Part shown: positions 16,072 to 27,761 of the stretch, one piece after another
Layout of the letters: every line of letters starts with the position of its first letter
Numbering within the stretch: position 1 is the stretch's first letter
NCBI GenBank assembly: GCA_016871805.1
Contig: VHCG01000038.1
Span: forward strand, 1 to 37,237
From: Verrucomicrobiota bacterium
GTDB taxonomy: Bacteria > Verrucomicrobiota > Verrucomicrobiia > Limisphaerales > UBA9464
Length of the DNA stretch: 37,237 nucleotides
Direction of reading: 5' to 3'
Position numbers and translations under genes: made by a program
The notes under the pieces: model-generated
What the model was told of the DNA's origin: nothing
What the model saw: the letters and a program-made list of their open reading frames with translations, nothing else
Databases searched by the model: none

Positions 16072-16701
16072 ATGGACGGTTCGGGCATCCGGAGGTTGGG
16101 CGTGCTGGGTTCCGGCAAGGGATCGAACTTTGTAGCGATCGCCGATGCGATCGCCGCAGGCACTCTGCCGGCGGAGGTGGCGGTCGTGATCAGCGACGTC
16201 CCCGACGCCGGGATCCTGCGTCATGCCGCCGACCGGGGTCTGCCCGCCCTGCATGTGCATCCCGGCGGGTTCCGGACCAAGCTCGACGAGGAGGCCGAGC
16301 ACCGCTACCGGCAGACGCTGCTGGACCATGGGGTCGACCTCATCGTGCTGGCGGGGTTCATGCGCATCCTCAAGGGCGGGTTGCTCCGCTCGTTCGAGGG
16401 CCGGGTCGTGAACATCCACCCCTCGTTGCTGCCCTCCTTTCCGGGCCTGGCCGCGTGGAAGCAGGCGCTCGACTATGGCGTCAAGGTCACCGGCTGCACG
16501 GTCCACCTGGTGGACCAAGGAATCGACACCGGCCCGATCCTCGCCCAGCGGGCGGTGCCGGTCGTGGACGGCGACACGGCCGAGAGCCTTCACGCGCGGA
16601 TCCAGGACGCGGAGCGGCAGCTGTATCCGGCGGCCATCGGGGCCTTGGTGCGTGGGGAGGTGACGGTTCGGGGCCGCCAGGCCAGCGGATTCCGGTCCTG
16701 A
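16072..16701 (+). CDS. purN: Phosphoribosylglycinamide formyltransferase
   Basis: A 209-residue PurN. It has the N-terminal GVLGSGKGSNFVAI phosphate-binding segment, the formate-site motif VVNIHPSLLPSFPG with catalytic His, and GCTVHLVDQGIDTGPIL containing the catalytic Asp. The enzyme transfers a formyl group from 10-formyl-THF to GAR in purine synthesis. No other pur gene is present nearby. The start at 16072 follows a stretch without an obvious Shine-Dalgarno sequence. It converges on lptF/G with 39 bases between. Confidence 0.95.
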   Translation: MDGSGIRRLGVLGSGKGSNFVAIADAIAAGTLPAEVAVVISDVPDAGILRHAADRGLPALHVHPGGFRTKLDEEAEHRYRQTLLDHGVDLIVLAGFMRILKGGLLRSFEGRVVNIHPSLLPSFPGLAAWKQALDYGVKVTGCTVHLVDQGIDTGPILAQRAVPVVDGDTAESLHARIQDAERQLYPAAIGALVRGEVTVRGRQASGFRS

Positions 16702-16740
16702 GGCGGGCGGGATGCGGGGCAGGTGCCCCCGAGGCGGGGT

Positions 16741-17856
16741 TCAGGCGGGTTTCTCGGCCCGGCGGAGGAGGAGGACCCCGGTCGCCATGAACGCGAAGTT
16801 CGGCACCCAGAACAGCAGGTGCGGGTGCAGGCGGGCCCGGGTGTCGAGCGAGTGGCCGAGGATGAAGAAGCTGTAGTAGACGGCGAGCAGGGCGAGGGCG
16901 ACCGCGACGCCGATGTTCGTCTCGCGGCGCTGGACCCGGATCCCGAGCGGAATGCCGATCAGGGTGAAGGCCACGCAGGAGAAGGAGAACGCGAGCTGCT
17001 TGTGGATCTGGACCCGTACCGGGGACACCGCCGACCCACCCTCGCGCCGCAGCGCCAGCTCATCGAGAAGTTCCCGGAAGCTCATGATCGTCAACCCTGG
17101 CTTCCATGCCCCGCCCGACTCGAGGGTGCGGATGGGTTCGATGTGCTCCGCGTTGAAGTGCGACTGCCAGCCGTCGGCGGTCAGGAACAGACCCTGGAGG
17201 CGGAGGAGTCGGATGGCCGATGGCAGGCCGTTGGTGCCCATCAGGACCTCGCCCTCCGGGGCCCAGACGTCGAGGTTGCGGATCGCCTTCGGAGCAGCAC
17301 TGATGGTCTCGGCGGGGGCGTTGGTGGTCCCGTAGATCAGGACATCCCGCAGCCGGTTCCCCCGAACCTCGCGGGCGTACAGCGTGAGGTTTCCAAGCTG
17401 CACGTAGCGTCCCTCCCCGATGAACGAGGTGGCCCCGCGCCGGGCGACCTCCACGTGAAGGCGTCGGAAGGCCTGCTTGCAGTTCGGCCCCACCACCATG
17501 TTGAGCCACGCGTTCAGTCCGGTCATCACCGCGGCCAGCAGGAGGATCGGGGCCACGGCGGCCACGATGCTGATGCCGCCCGCCCGGATGGCCGTCAGCT
17601 CCTGGTCCACACTCAGACGGCTGAACACCAGCAGGGAACCGGTGAGCATCCCGATGGGCAGGGCGAACGCCAGGGCGTACGGGATCAGCAGCAGGATCGC
17701 CTCCAGTGCCGTCCGGGCATCGACCCGTCCCGAGGCCACCATGTCGAACACGTCGCGCAGGACATTCCCGAGGAGCAGGATCCCCGTGAACGTGGCGACC
17801 GTCAGCAGGCAGGTCGCCAGGACCTGCCTGACCAGATAGCTATGAAGGGTCCACAT
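16741..17856 (-). CDS. LptF/LptG family LPS export permease
   Basis: A 371-residue YjgP/YjgQ-family protein. It starts MWTLHSYLVRQVLATCLLTV, the usual first helix, with two further N-terminal helices (to about residue 115), a periplasmic jellyroll-like domain (about 125-275), and three C-terminal helices (about 283-355). FSFSCVAFTLIGIPLGI and the segment before SVDQELTAIRAGGIS (coupling to LptB) are family hallmarks. It forms the LptFG part of the LptB2FG complex that extracts LPS from the inner membrane. Whether it is F or G cannot be told without the partner. The open frame extends 52 residues upstream with no membrane character, so 17856 is preferred. Confidence 0.9.
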   Translation of the reverse strand: MWTLHSYLVRQVLATCLLTVATFTGILLLGNVLRDVFDMVASGRVDARTALEAILLLIPYALAFALPIGMLTGSLLVFSRLSVDQELTAIRAGGISIVAAVAPILLLAAVMTGLNAWLNMVVGPNCKQAFRRLHVEVARRGATSFIGEGRYVQLGNLTLYAREVRGNRLRDVLIYGTTNAPAETISAAPKAIRNLDVWAPEGEVLMGTNGLPSAIRLLRLQGLFLTADGWQSHFNAEHIEPIRTLESGGAWKPGLTIMSFRELLDELALRREGGSAVSPVRVQIHKQLAFSFSCVAFTLIGIPLGIRVQRRETNIGVAVALALLAVYYSFFILGHSLDTRARLHPHLLFWVPNFAFMATGVLLLRRAEKPA

Positions 17857-17961
17857 CGGATCGCAACCCGGGCAGCCTATACCGGTTCGGGGGCTGGCGT
17901 CACCGGAAGAGCTCGGCGCGCGCGTTCGGAGCCACGAGGGGACGACACCGGGACACGGTGG

Positions 17962-18001
17962 GTGCCGCAGTGCCCTGCGGCACTGGGCACGTGAGCGCCC
18001 A
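17962..18001. repeat. Element B, copy 1: double-hairpin repeat
   Basis: GTGCCGCAG, loop TGCC, CTGCGGCAC (17962-17983) forms a perfect 9 bp stem. It is followed directly by TGGGCAC, GTGA, GCGCCCA (17984-18001), a second stem with one mismatch. Flanking GGTGGG and CCCACC could form an outer pairing. Two related copies occur at 23024 and 27641. This copy lies between the 3' end of the sialidase gene and the lptF/G start. Confidence 0.8.
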
Positions 18002-18070
18002 CCTGCACGCACGGGGTGCCACCGCAGTCCGGACCAAAGGATCCCTGGGCTTCAGATCCGGACACTCCGA

Positions 18071-19255
18071 CTACTTCGACCCGGTTCGAGTCCGCGCCGA
18101 CAGGAGGTCATCCAGCCCCCGGAGGCTGAACCGGCGGCAGACGACGAACGGCGGCTGCCCCATCTCCCAATGTCCGTAGGTCGTGACCACAAACGTCCCG
18201 TTGGGCAGCACCTCCACCCCCGGGTAGGCGCAGTCCCAGGCATGATGGTTGTCGCCCAGACGGACCCGGAACGTCCCGGCGGCCTCGGTCGGCGACTTCA
18301 GGTCCTCATAGCGTCCAATCCATCCGATCCAGTCCCCGGCCGAGGGGGACTCCTTCGCCGTGTCGCGGAACGACACAAACAGCCGTCCATCGGGTCCGTA
18401 CCGGGTCACGTGACGATCCCCGCAGAGGGAGGCCGGCAGTTCGCGGGGAGGGGTCCAGGTCCGTCCCTCGTCCCGCGAGAACATCACATGCGACCGCTTG
18501 GCCCGCCGGTTCTCCCGGAGCAGCAGGGCGATCTCGGTGCCGTCGGGCGACCGCACCCATCCGGGTTCGCACAGGTGGACGTCCGCCGAGGCGAACAGAA
18601 CCCGGGGCTGTCCCCAGGTCAGGCCGCCGTTGGTCGACTCCACCTGGAACAGGCGGAACACCGGGGGCTTCTCCGGCCGGGACTCCTTCCGGAAGAACCG
18701 GCTATCGTCGTGGAACCATGCAAGGTAGCGTCCGGGCCGGTCCCGGATCCCGGCGAGGCTGGACATCACCACGATGCCCCCCCAGTCACCCGCCGGCCTG
18801 AGCGGCGACCACGTGGACCCGTCATCCTCCGAGATCGAGGTCCGTGCGGGATGGAGCCCCGACCAGAGCAGCAGCCGTTTCCGACCAGCGGCGTCGACGA
18901 CCCGATGGATCGTCGGAGTCTCCTGGGAGGTCGATCAGTTCTCCGGCACGGGCAGGCGTCCGCTCCAGGTCTTTCCTCCATCCGTGCTCCGCTGGAGCTG
19001 GATCGGACCCTTTCCATGGCCCTTCGGATACACGCAGAGGAGGGTCTTGCCGCCCTGGAGCAGGACGGTGGTCGGATGGCCGAGGTACTGGCCGGGCTCG
19101 CGGTCCACCATGATCCAGTTTTCGGCGGTCCGGGGCAGGTCGATCTGCGGTGGGCGTCCCGGGTCGGCACCGTGGGCCGTCCCGACCAGCACCAGGAACG
19201 CGGACAGCAGGGAACGGCAGTGTCGGAGGAAGTGCAGGGTAACGGCTGAGGACAT
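18071..19255 (-). pseudogene. Secreted BNR-repeat sialidase-like protein, interrupted by an in-frame TGA
   Basis: The frame is continuous from the ATG at 19255 to the TAG at 18071 (395 codons) except for a TGA at 18935-18937. Before it is a signal peptide (HCRSLLSAFLVLVGTAHGAD) and the first Asp box STDGGKTW. After it, in the same frame, the sequence continues STSQETPTIHRVVDAAG, with further Asp boxes SEDDGSTW, STNGGLTW and SRDEGRTW. The context (PVPEN-stop-STSQETPT) suggests a Trp TGG changed to TGA. Four Asp boxes indicate a six-bladed sialidase-type propeller. Neighbouring genes use TGA as a normal stop, so recoding is unlikely. It is either a recent nonsense mutation or a sequencing error. 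Confidence 0.85.
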
Positions 19256-19390
19256 TAGAGGGGGTGGATGGGGGCATAAAGCCTTCCGTCGGTTCCGGAC
19301 GGTCCTCCGGAGGTGCAGTTCCTTGACGCTCCGTGCGGTCCTCCTCCAATGTTTGTGTCACGGTTTTTACGCCGTTTTCCCAGAACCTGC

Positions 19391-22113
<2,723 letters not shown>

Positions 22114-22114
<1 letters not shown>

Positions 22115-22941
22115 TGGGATTGGATTCGCCCTGGACACTCCGAGGACATCCCGTGGGAACCTCCAGGCGCTCCTTGATCCTCCTGCCCGGGCTGCTGGCC
22201 GCCATCGCGGTCGGCAGCCGGACTGCGGAGTCCGCAACCTCCAGGTCGAAACCACCGGCCGTTTCGCCTCCGGCCCGGACCAACCTGGTCGAGCCGCTGT
22301 CGAACGGGCTCCGTCTGACCCAGACCAAGGCCCAGGTGCTCCAGCAGTTCGGGAAGCCGACGCTCGTGACGGTCGTCGGGATAACGTTCCCCGAGTTCGC
22401 GGTGCGGTTCGATGGACCCGGCGAACAGGTGTCCCACTTCAGGACCCAGAAGGGGGTTCGTCTCGCCTGTGGAGTCGGGGTGGGGGATTCGATGGACCGT
22501 GTCCGGAAGGTCTTCCCGGACGGCGGACTCTCCGGCGGCAACTACCAGGTGACCCATGGCCAGTACTCCCTCCTCTTCGAGGGGTATCAGAACGAGGTCT
22601 ACAAGGTCTCCATCTGGCCGGTGAAGGACCACTTCGTGGATGAATCCGCGCCGTCTCCTCCCAAGCCGAAGGACCTCCCGGTCTCGTCGTTGGCCGGTAC
22701 CTGGTATGTGACGCAGGGCGGGGCCGGGGTGGTCACCCTGAAGGCCGATGGATCCTACACCACCGGTGTGGGAGGAAAGGGGACGTTCACCACCGACGGC
22801 AAGGATGTGGTCTTCAAGGGCGCGCTGGATGCCTGGAACGGCGGCCGTGGCACGCAGAGCCAGGACGGGGTCATCGAGTTCCATTGGAAGAACGAGGAGG
22901 GGTTCCAGAACTACATCGTGCTGCTCCGCGAGAAGCGGTGA
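22114..22941 (+). CDS. Probable exported protein of unknown function
   Basis: A 275-residue protein whose ATG (22114-22116) overlaps the acnA stop. After about 14 residues comes a possible signal sequence (SRRSLILLPGLLAAIAVGS). A start at the GTG at 22153 would place it at the N-terminus. Two parts are visible. Residues 60-185 include a segment LRLTQTKAQVLQQFGKPT, reminiscent of the start of BamE/SmpA-like folds. Residues 190-275 form a beta-rich domain (LAGTWYVTQGGAGVVTLKAD, KGTFTTDGKDVVFKGALDAW). I do not recognise a named family for the whole. Coupling to acnA suggests co-expression but not a shared function. Confidence 0.75.
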
Positions 22942-23023
22942 TGGCGCCCTCGGGTAAGGACCGGATCCGGGCGTGCCGGTCTTGGGTGGGCTGGATTCCC
23001 GGGCCGCAGGCCTGGAGGGGTGG

Positions 23024-23066
23024 GTGAGGCAGTGCCCTGCCTCACTGGGGCGCCGCTGGCGCCCCA
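23024..23066. repeat. Element B, copy 2: double-hairpin repeat
   Basis: GTGAGGCAG, TGCC, CTGCCTCAC (23024-23045) and TGGGGCGCC, GCT, GGCGCCCCA (23046-23066) are two perfect 9 bp stems placed end to end. Compared with copy 1, two stem pairs are changed on both sides (C-G to A-T and C-G to G-C), preserving the hairpin. It lies between convergent genes and could act as a bidirectional transcription end, although no T-run follows. Confidence 0.85.
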
Positions 23067-23121
23067 GTTCCCGAGACGCCCCACCTTCGCCCCGGCGACT
23101 TTGGATCTGTGCCGCAGCCCG

Positions 23122-24369
23122 TCAGAGGAGCACCCCGACGACGCAGGCGGTGAGATAGCAGGCGAGCAGGCCGGCGATCATGGCGCGGAAGCCCAGCCGG
23201 GCGAGATCCGATCGGCGCTCCGGGGCCAGGGCACCAATGCCGCCGATCTGGATGGCGATGCTCGCGAAGTTGGCGAAGCCGCACAGGGCGTAGACGGTGA
23301 GATCATAGGCCCGAGGCGTCAGGGTCGCCTGGGCCTTGGAGAGCGAGATGTAGCCGATGAATTCGTTGAGCACGATCCGCTCGCCCAGGATCTGCCCGAC
23401 CACCCGGGCGTCCTGGAACGGCACGCCCATGAGCACGGCGAACGGGGCGTTGAGCAGACCCAGGATCTCCTGGATCGGCTTCTCGGTGGTCCAGCCTCCC
23501 AGGCCCACAACCCACGCGACGAGGAAGTTGGCGAGGGCGACGACCGAGGTGAACGCCAGCAGCATGGCCGCGACGTTGATCGAGAGCATCATGCCGTCGG
23601 CCGCGCCCCGGCAGACCGCATCCAGACCGTTCGCCGTCGTCCGCTCGACCTGCGCACTCGCCCCCGCAGCGGTGTCGCTGACCTCGCGTTCCGGGAACAT
23701 GATCTTCGAGATCAGCAGCGCCGCCGGGGCGCTCATCACGGAGGCGGTCAGGAGGCTGCCGGCCGGGATCTTCAACACCCCCGTGTAGACCCCGATCACC
23801 GTGCCCGCGATGGTGGCGAAGCCGCCGGTCATCATGCAGAACAGCTCGCTCTGCGTCATGCGGGGCAGGTACGGACGGATCATCAGCGGGGCCTCGGTCT
23901 GTCCCATGAAGATGTTCGCCGCCGTGGCCAGGGTCTCGCTGCCGCTGGTGCCCATCGCCCGGCGCATGATCCACGCCATGCCGCGCACGACGTGCTGGAG
24001 GATCCCGTAGTGGTAGAGGACCGCCGAGACGGTCGAGACGAGGATGATCGTGCCCGTGATCGTGATGGCGAGGATTACGGTGTTCCCGGGTCCGAATCCC
24101 CGGGTGAGGATCTCGTCGGAGGCCAGCGGCCCGAACACGAGCTCGTTGCCCTCGCTGGCGAAGGACACGAGACGGTTCACCGCCGACTGGAATCCGTCGA
24201 AGATCCGGTGTCCCGGAGTGGTCTTGAGGATGAGGGCCGCGAATCCGGCCTGCAGTCCGAGCCCCCAGACGACGGCCCGCCAGGGGAAGCGTCGACGATC
24301 CACCGACAACACCCAGGCGAGGAGCAGGAAGGCAGCGATTCCTGTGAGACTCCAGAGTCGATCCGTCAC
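23122..24369 (-). CDS. Concentrative nucleoside transporter (CNT family)
   Basis: A 415-residue polytopic membrane protein of the NupC/CNT family. Typical blocks are GTSGSETLATAANIFMGQTEAPL, MTGGFATIAGTVIGVYTG, the ERIVLNEFIGY segment and YALCGFANFASIAIQIGGIG. These form the nucleoside- and cation-binding halves of the CNT fold. It imports nucleosides driven by a sodium or proton gradient. The start is a GTG at 24367-24369 with AGGGTGA about eight bases upstream as a Shine-Dalgarno candidate. Ninety-three bases separate it from leuB upstream. Confidence 0.93.
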   Translation of the reverse strand: MTDRLWSLTGIAAFLLLAWVLSVDRRRFPWRAVVWGLGLQAGFAALILKTTPGHRIFDGFQSAVNRLVSFASEGNELVFGPLASDEILTRGFGPGNTVILAITITGTIILVSTVSAVLYHYGILQHVVRGMAWIMRRAMGTSGSETLATAANIFMGQTEAPLMIRPYLPRMTQSELFCMMTGGFATIAGTVIGVYTGVLKIPAGSLLTASVMSAPAALLISKIMFPEREVSDTAAGASAQVERTTANGLDAVCRGAADGMMLSINVAAMLLAFTSVVALANFLVAWVVGLGGWTTEKPIQEILGLLNAPFAVLMGVPFQDARVVGQILGERIVLNEFIGYISLSKAQATLTPRAYDLTVYALCGFANFASIAIQIGGIGALAPERRSDLARLGFRAMIAGLLACYLTACVVGVLL

Positions 24370-24384
24370 GGGAGGTCACCCTAT

Positions 24385-24409
24385 GGGGTGGGGGGTGGGG
24401 GGCAAAGGG
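24385..24409 (+). other. Potential G-quadruplex tract upstream of the CNT gene
   Basis: GGGGTGGGGGGTGGGGGG followed by CAAAGGG offers four G-runs with short loops. It lies 16 to 40 bases before the GTG start of the minus-strand nucleoside transporter gene, on the template strand for that gene. Confidence 0.5.
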
Positions 24410-24462
24410 CAAACCACCGCTTCACCCGGTCTGCCCCCCCCTGACGCCTGCGGGCATCCCGG

Positions 24463-25605
24463 TCATCCCACCGCCGCGGCGATCGCCTCACCCATGGCGC
24501 GGGTGCCAACCTTCCTCGCCCCCGTCTCGGCCGGGTTGAAGATGTCGCCGGTCCGGAGACCCGACTCGATGACCTGGGAGACCGCCGCCTCCACGGCCAC
24601 GGCCGCGGCCTCGAGACGGAAGCTGTAGCGGAGCATCAGGGCGACGCTGAGGATCTGGGCGATCGGGTTTGCCAGGTCCTTTCCGGCGATGTCGGGGGCC
24701 GTGCCGCCGGCCGGCTCGTAGAAGCCGAAGGTGCGGTCGCCCGTGGTCTGACCGAGGCTCGCGCTGGGCAGCATCCCCAGGGAACCGGCCAGCGCGGCCG
24801 CCTCGTCGCTGAGGATGTCGCCGAAGAGGTTCTCGCAGAGCATCACGTCGAACTGCGTCGGCCGCAGCATCAGCTGCATCGCCCCGTTGTCGACGAACAT
24901 GTGTTCCAGGGCCACATCGGGGAACTCCTTGCCGATGCGGGTCACCACCTCCCGCCAGAGGATGCCGTTCTCGAGCACGTTCGCCTTGTCGATGCTGGTG
25001 ACCTTCCGACGCCGCAGCCGTGCCGACTCGAACGCGACACGGGCGATGCGTTCGATCTCGGGGGTCGTGTAGACCATCGTGTCGATCGATCGCTGGAACC
25101 GGCGCGGGGAGTCCGAGCCCTCGCGGGCCTCGACGACCTCCTCGGTCTTCTTGGGCTGGCCGAAATAGAGCCCCCCGGTCAGTTCCCGGACCACGAGGAT
25201 GTCAAGGCCGTCTCCCTGGCGTTCGGGCCGGAGCGGACAGGCGTGGCTCAGGACCTTGGGGAGCCGGACGGGACGGAGATTGGCGAAGAGCCCGAACTCC
25301 TTGCGGATGCGGAGGAGTGCGGCGCGCTCGGGACGCTCCTCCTTCGGAATCGTCGGATCGCGGTCGGGCAGGCCCACGGAGCCGAACAGGATGGCGTCGG
25401 ACTCCCGGCACAGCTGCAATGTCGCATCGGGCAGAGCCTTCCCGGCCGCATCAATACCCGCCCAGCCCACCGGTGCCTCGGTGATCTGGAAGGAGAGCTG
25501 GAAGCGCTTCTCGACGGCGCGAAGGACCCGGATGGCTTCGCGCATCACTTCAGGACCAATGCCATCCCCGGCGAGGGCCGCGACGTTCAGACGGTGTGAG
25601 CTCAT
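24463..25605 (-). CDS. leuB: 3-isopropylmalate dehydrogenase
   Basis: A 380-residue LeuB with GDGIGPEVM at the N-terminus, the substrate-binding VVRELTGGLYFGQPK segment, catalytic Lys in TSIDKANVLENGILW, metal-binding Asp residues in NLFGDILSDEAAALAGSLG, and the NAD-binding EPAGGTAPDIAGKDLANP loop. It oxidatively decarboxylates 3-isopropylmalate in leucine synthesis. The residues favour LeuB over isocitrate or tartrate dehydrogenase. No leuA, leuC or leuD is adjacent, so the pathway genes are dispersed. Confidence 0.96.
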   Translation of the reverse strand: MSSHRLNVAALAGDGIGPEVMREAIRVLRAVEKRFQLSFQITEAPVGWAGIDAAGKALPDATLQLCRESDAILFGSVGLPDRDPTIPKEERPERAALLRIRKEFGLFANLRPVRLPKVLSHACPLRPERQGDGLDILVVRELTGGLYFGQPKKTEEVVEAREGSDSPRRFQRSIDTMVYTTPEIERIARVAFESARLRRRKVTSIDKANVLENGILWREVVTRIGKEFPDVALEHMFVDNGAMQLMLRPTQFDVMLCENLFGDILSDEAAALAGSLGMLPSASLGQTTGDRTFGFYEPAGGTAPDIAGKDLANPIAQILSVALMLRYSFRLEAAAVAVEAAVSQVIESGLRTGDIFNPAETGARKVGTRAMGEAIAAAVG

Positions 25606-25711
25606 ATGCGGTCGCCGAGTCTGGAGATCGCCGTCCGAACCTCAAAGTCGAAAACCTATCCTCGGCGGGTGCACGGCGTCCTGCCGGATCCGGCCGACCC
25701 CTCGTGGTCCC

Positions 25712-26527
25712 TTAGTCCGCCAGGGCCGTCCGGAGTCGTGCCAGGAACGCGAGTTCCCGTTGTTTTGTGGCGACCATCTGGGTGTCCGCCGGCCGTTGGT
25801 CGCGTCCTCCTCCGTGGAGTTCCTCGACCTGCAGGTTGAAGAAGGGCTTGGGCTGGCGGGACAACGAGATCTGCTGTTTCAGCGCCGCCTCCCACTCGGG
25901 GATCCGGGCCAGCACATCCTCGACCGACTCCGGCTCGGAGGACTCCATCAGCGCGAGCAGCGCCTCCGCGTCGTCCAGCGAGGTCGCGGATTCCCTGGAG
26001 CTGTTGGCCAGGAATTCCAGGAGGATCTGCTGACGGTCCGGAGTGGTCCATGCCGCCCGTCGTGCGATCGCCAGGAGAACCGGACGCCTCGGCGTCGGCA
26101 CGGAGGCCCGGATCGCGTCGAAGACCGCCAGCGGCACCGTCGCTTCGAGCCGGAGCCGATGCACATAGCGCTCCAGGGTCACAGTCCGGAGCGCCATCCC
26201 GTGGCGCGTCCCCTGTTCCGTCACTAGGCAGCCGAAGGTGGGACGGGACTGCAGCCGCTCCACCCATGCGGACCACTCCGACGCGGGCAACGAGCCGCGG
26301 CCGAGCAGGTCGGCGAAGATCGCCTGGTCCGGCAGCTTCGGGGTGAACAGCGATGACAACGCGAGGTCGGTCTCCTCCTCGGAAAGCCGCGGCAGCTCCT
26401 CGTCCAGGAACCGCCCGGTCTCGTCGCGGCCAAGGCCATAGGTGCCCGACAGATGACGCAGCACTTGGGGCGTGAGCGGACGGGGGCGTTCGAGTTCGGT
26501 GACGAGACGTTCAAAGACGGGATCCAC
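25712..26527 (-). CDS. Protein of unknown function
   Basis: A 271-residue soluble, mostly helical protein without signal peptide or membrane segment, starting MDPVFERLVTELERPRPLTP. Acidic/basic helices dominate (LSEEETDLALSSLF, TSLDDAEALLALMESSEPES). The middle part (RPVLLAIARRAAWTTPDRQQ) could form HEAT-like helical pairs. No catalytic motif is recognised. It lies in a minus-strand run between the isochorismatase-like gene (45 bases upstream) and leuB (106 bases downstream), so it may be co-transcribed with the former. Confidence 0.72.
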   Translation of the reverse strand: MDPVFERLVTELERPRPLTPQVLRHLSGTYGLGRDETGRFLDEELPRLSEEETDLALSSLFTPKLPDQAIFADLLGRGSLPASEWSAWVERLQSRPTFGCLVTEQGTRHGMALRTVTLERYVHRLRLEATVPLAVFDAIRASVPTPRRPVLLAIARRAAWTTPDRQQILLEFLANSSRESATSLDDAEALLALMESSEPESVEDVLARIPEWEAALKQQISLSRQPKPFFNLQVEELHGGGRDQRPADTQMVATKQRELAFLARLRTALAD

Positions 26528-26572
26528 TCAGCCAAGATGCATGGGAACATCCGTCGGGCAAACACCACACCG

Positions 26573-27487
26573 TCACCGGGAAACTCGGTCCCGTCGGTCC
26601 TCGGTAAACCGGAACGGCGGCCTGTCGGTCAGATCGGTGCTCACGATGGACGGACACCAGAACCGTTCGACATGGCCCACGACCAGGTCGGTGCCCGTGA
26701 AATGGTCGACACCGGGGGGGCGTTCCGGGTTGTACATGGTGTCCGTGAAATCGCGCATCAGCACCACATCCTGCCCCAGGTACACCATCTGCCGGATCGC
26801 GAAGGGACGGCCCAGGACGCACATGTTGAGGTGGACCCCGCAGAGGATGACATGCCGGATGCCGTGCTGCGCCAGGAGGTTCCAGGTCTCCTGTCCGTCG
26901 TCGGTGAGGGCGTCCTCCGGGCACAGCTCGATGGCGGGGATCTGACGGGTCCAGGCCTCGCGCACGGTGCACTTGGTGCCGGAGCAGGAGCATCCCATGT
27001 CGGTGTCGTCGATCGGCAGCACGCCCTCGTGCCGGGCGTCGGTCCAGCACCAGGCCGTGCCCCAGCGCGGGGCTGTTGCCAGAGGGACAGGCGTCTTTGC
27101 GAAGGGCGCCGACTGGGCCCGTTTACGCTGTAGGGTTCCCTCGTAGAACCGGGTGACACTGCTCGGGGCATGGATGACGAATATCCCCTGTTTGCGGGCC
27201 TGCTTCAGCAGCTCGTTCAGAGGACCTGCCATCTCACCGACCCGACGCGCAGCCGACCGGCACCAGTGGTCGTCCCACATGTCGCAGACAATCACGGCGG
27301 TCTGCCGGGGATCCCATTGGGCGGTCCGACGGGACGTCTGGGTTTTGCCGTGGAGATCCACCCGCTGCTGGCGCAGGTGCATCGTGATGCTGGAGTCGGC
27401 CGCCATGCCGGTGGCGAGCGTGACGCCGAGGGACACGGTCGCCAAGGCGACGCGTACGGCACGACGAAGGAGTCGGCGAGGGGACAT
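26573..27487 (-). CDS. Secreted isochorismatase-like cysteine hydrolase
   Basis: A 304-residue protein with an N-terminal signal sequence (VRVALATVSLGVTLATGMAA). The isochorismatase-like fold is shown by VIVCDMWDDHWC (catalytic Asp69) and CGVHLNMCVLGRPFAIRQM (nucleophile Cys223), followed by DVVLMRDFTDTMYNP. An insertion (about residues 140-185) contains a CSCSGTKC cluster. Members hydrolyse amides or related bonds. Substrates of this exported PVC group are unknown. The gene is divergent from the large cytochrome-type protein gene, across a repeat-containing gap. Confidence 0.85.
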   Translation of the reverse strand: MSPRRLLRRAVRVALATVSLGVTLATGMAADSSITMHLRQQRVDLHGKTQTSRRTAQWDPRQTAVIVCDMWDDHWCRSAARRVGEMAGPLNELLKQARKQGIFVIHAPSSVTRFYEGTLQRKRAQSAPFAKTPVPLATAPRWGTAWCWTDARHEGVLPIDDTDMGCSCSGTKCTVREAWTRQIPAIELCPEDALTDDGQETWNLLAQHGIRHVILCGVHLNMCVLGRPFAIRQMVYLGQDVVLMRDFTDTMYNPERPPGVDHFTGTDLVVGHVERFWCPSIVSTDLTDRPPFRFTEDRRDRVSR

Positions 27488-27542
27488 GCCGCAACGCTAC
27501 AAGTCCATCGGACCGCGACAATCGTTCATTCCGGGGAAGGAG

Positions 27543-27570
27543 ACTGACGCGGAGACGCGGCGGCGCGGAG
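27543..27570 (+). repeat. Solo element-A end (left-type terminal repeat)
   Basis: ACTGACGCGGAGACGCGGCG and the following bases to GCGGAG closely match the 28 bp left end of element A. The expected interior does not follow beyond a short GGAGAAGGGACC-like remnant. It lies in the 388-base gap between the isochorismatase-like gene and the cytochrome-type gene. Confidence 0.75.
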
Positions 27571-27640
27571 TAAGATCGCGGAGAAGGGACCTGGAAGGAA
27601 CCTGACCGGCATCGCCGCGGGGCGAACCTGGGTTGGGTGG

Positions 27641-27680
27641 GTTCCGCAGTGCCCTGCGGCACTGGGTGCGCCAGCGCCCA
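27641..27680. repeat. Element B, copy 3: double-hairpin repeat
   Basis: GTTCCGCAG, TGCC, CTGCGGCAC (27641-27662, one mismatch) is followed by TGGGTGC, GCCA, GCGCCCA (27663-27680, one G-T pair). It is flanked by GGGTGG on the left and CCACCC on the right, as in copy 1. It is located between two solo element-A ends. Confidence 0.78.
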
Positions 27681-27761
27681 CCCTTGGAGCCAGAAGCCGA
27701 CCCTGTACTCCAGCCGGGAAACGCGGCGGTGTGGAGGAGCGGGAGCGGGGAGGGCAAGGGG

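Noticed and set aside
16716..16729. Hairpin GGGGC-AGGT-GCCCC between purN and lptF/G as a terminator
   Set aside because: The stem is only five pairs and lacks a T-tract, so it may occur by chance in GC-rich sequence.
18935..18937. Selenocysteine or reassigned TGA in the sialidase gene
   Set aside because: The expected residue is Trp, no selenocysteine-insertion hairpin was noticed after the codon, and TGA is used as a normal stop by many genes in the window (for example lolC, phoH, ogt).
19323..19351. TTGACG as a -35 box for acnA
   Set aside because: No acceptable -10 element lies 16 to 18 bases downstream (CCAATG or CAATGT at best).
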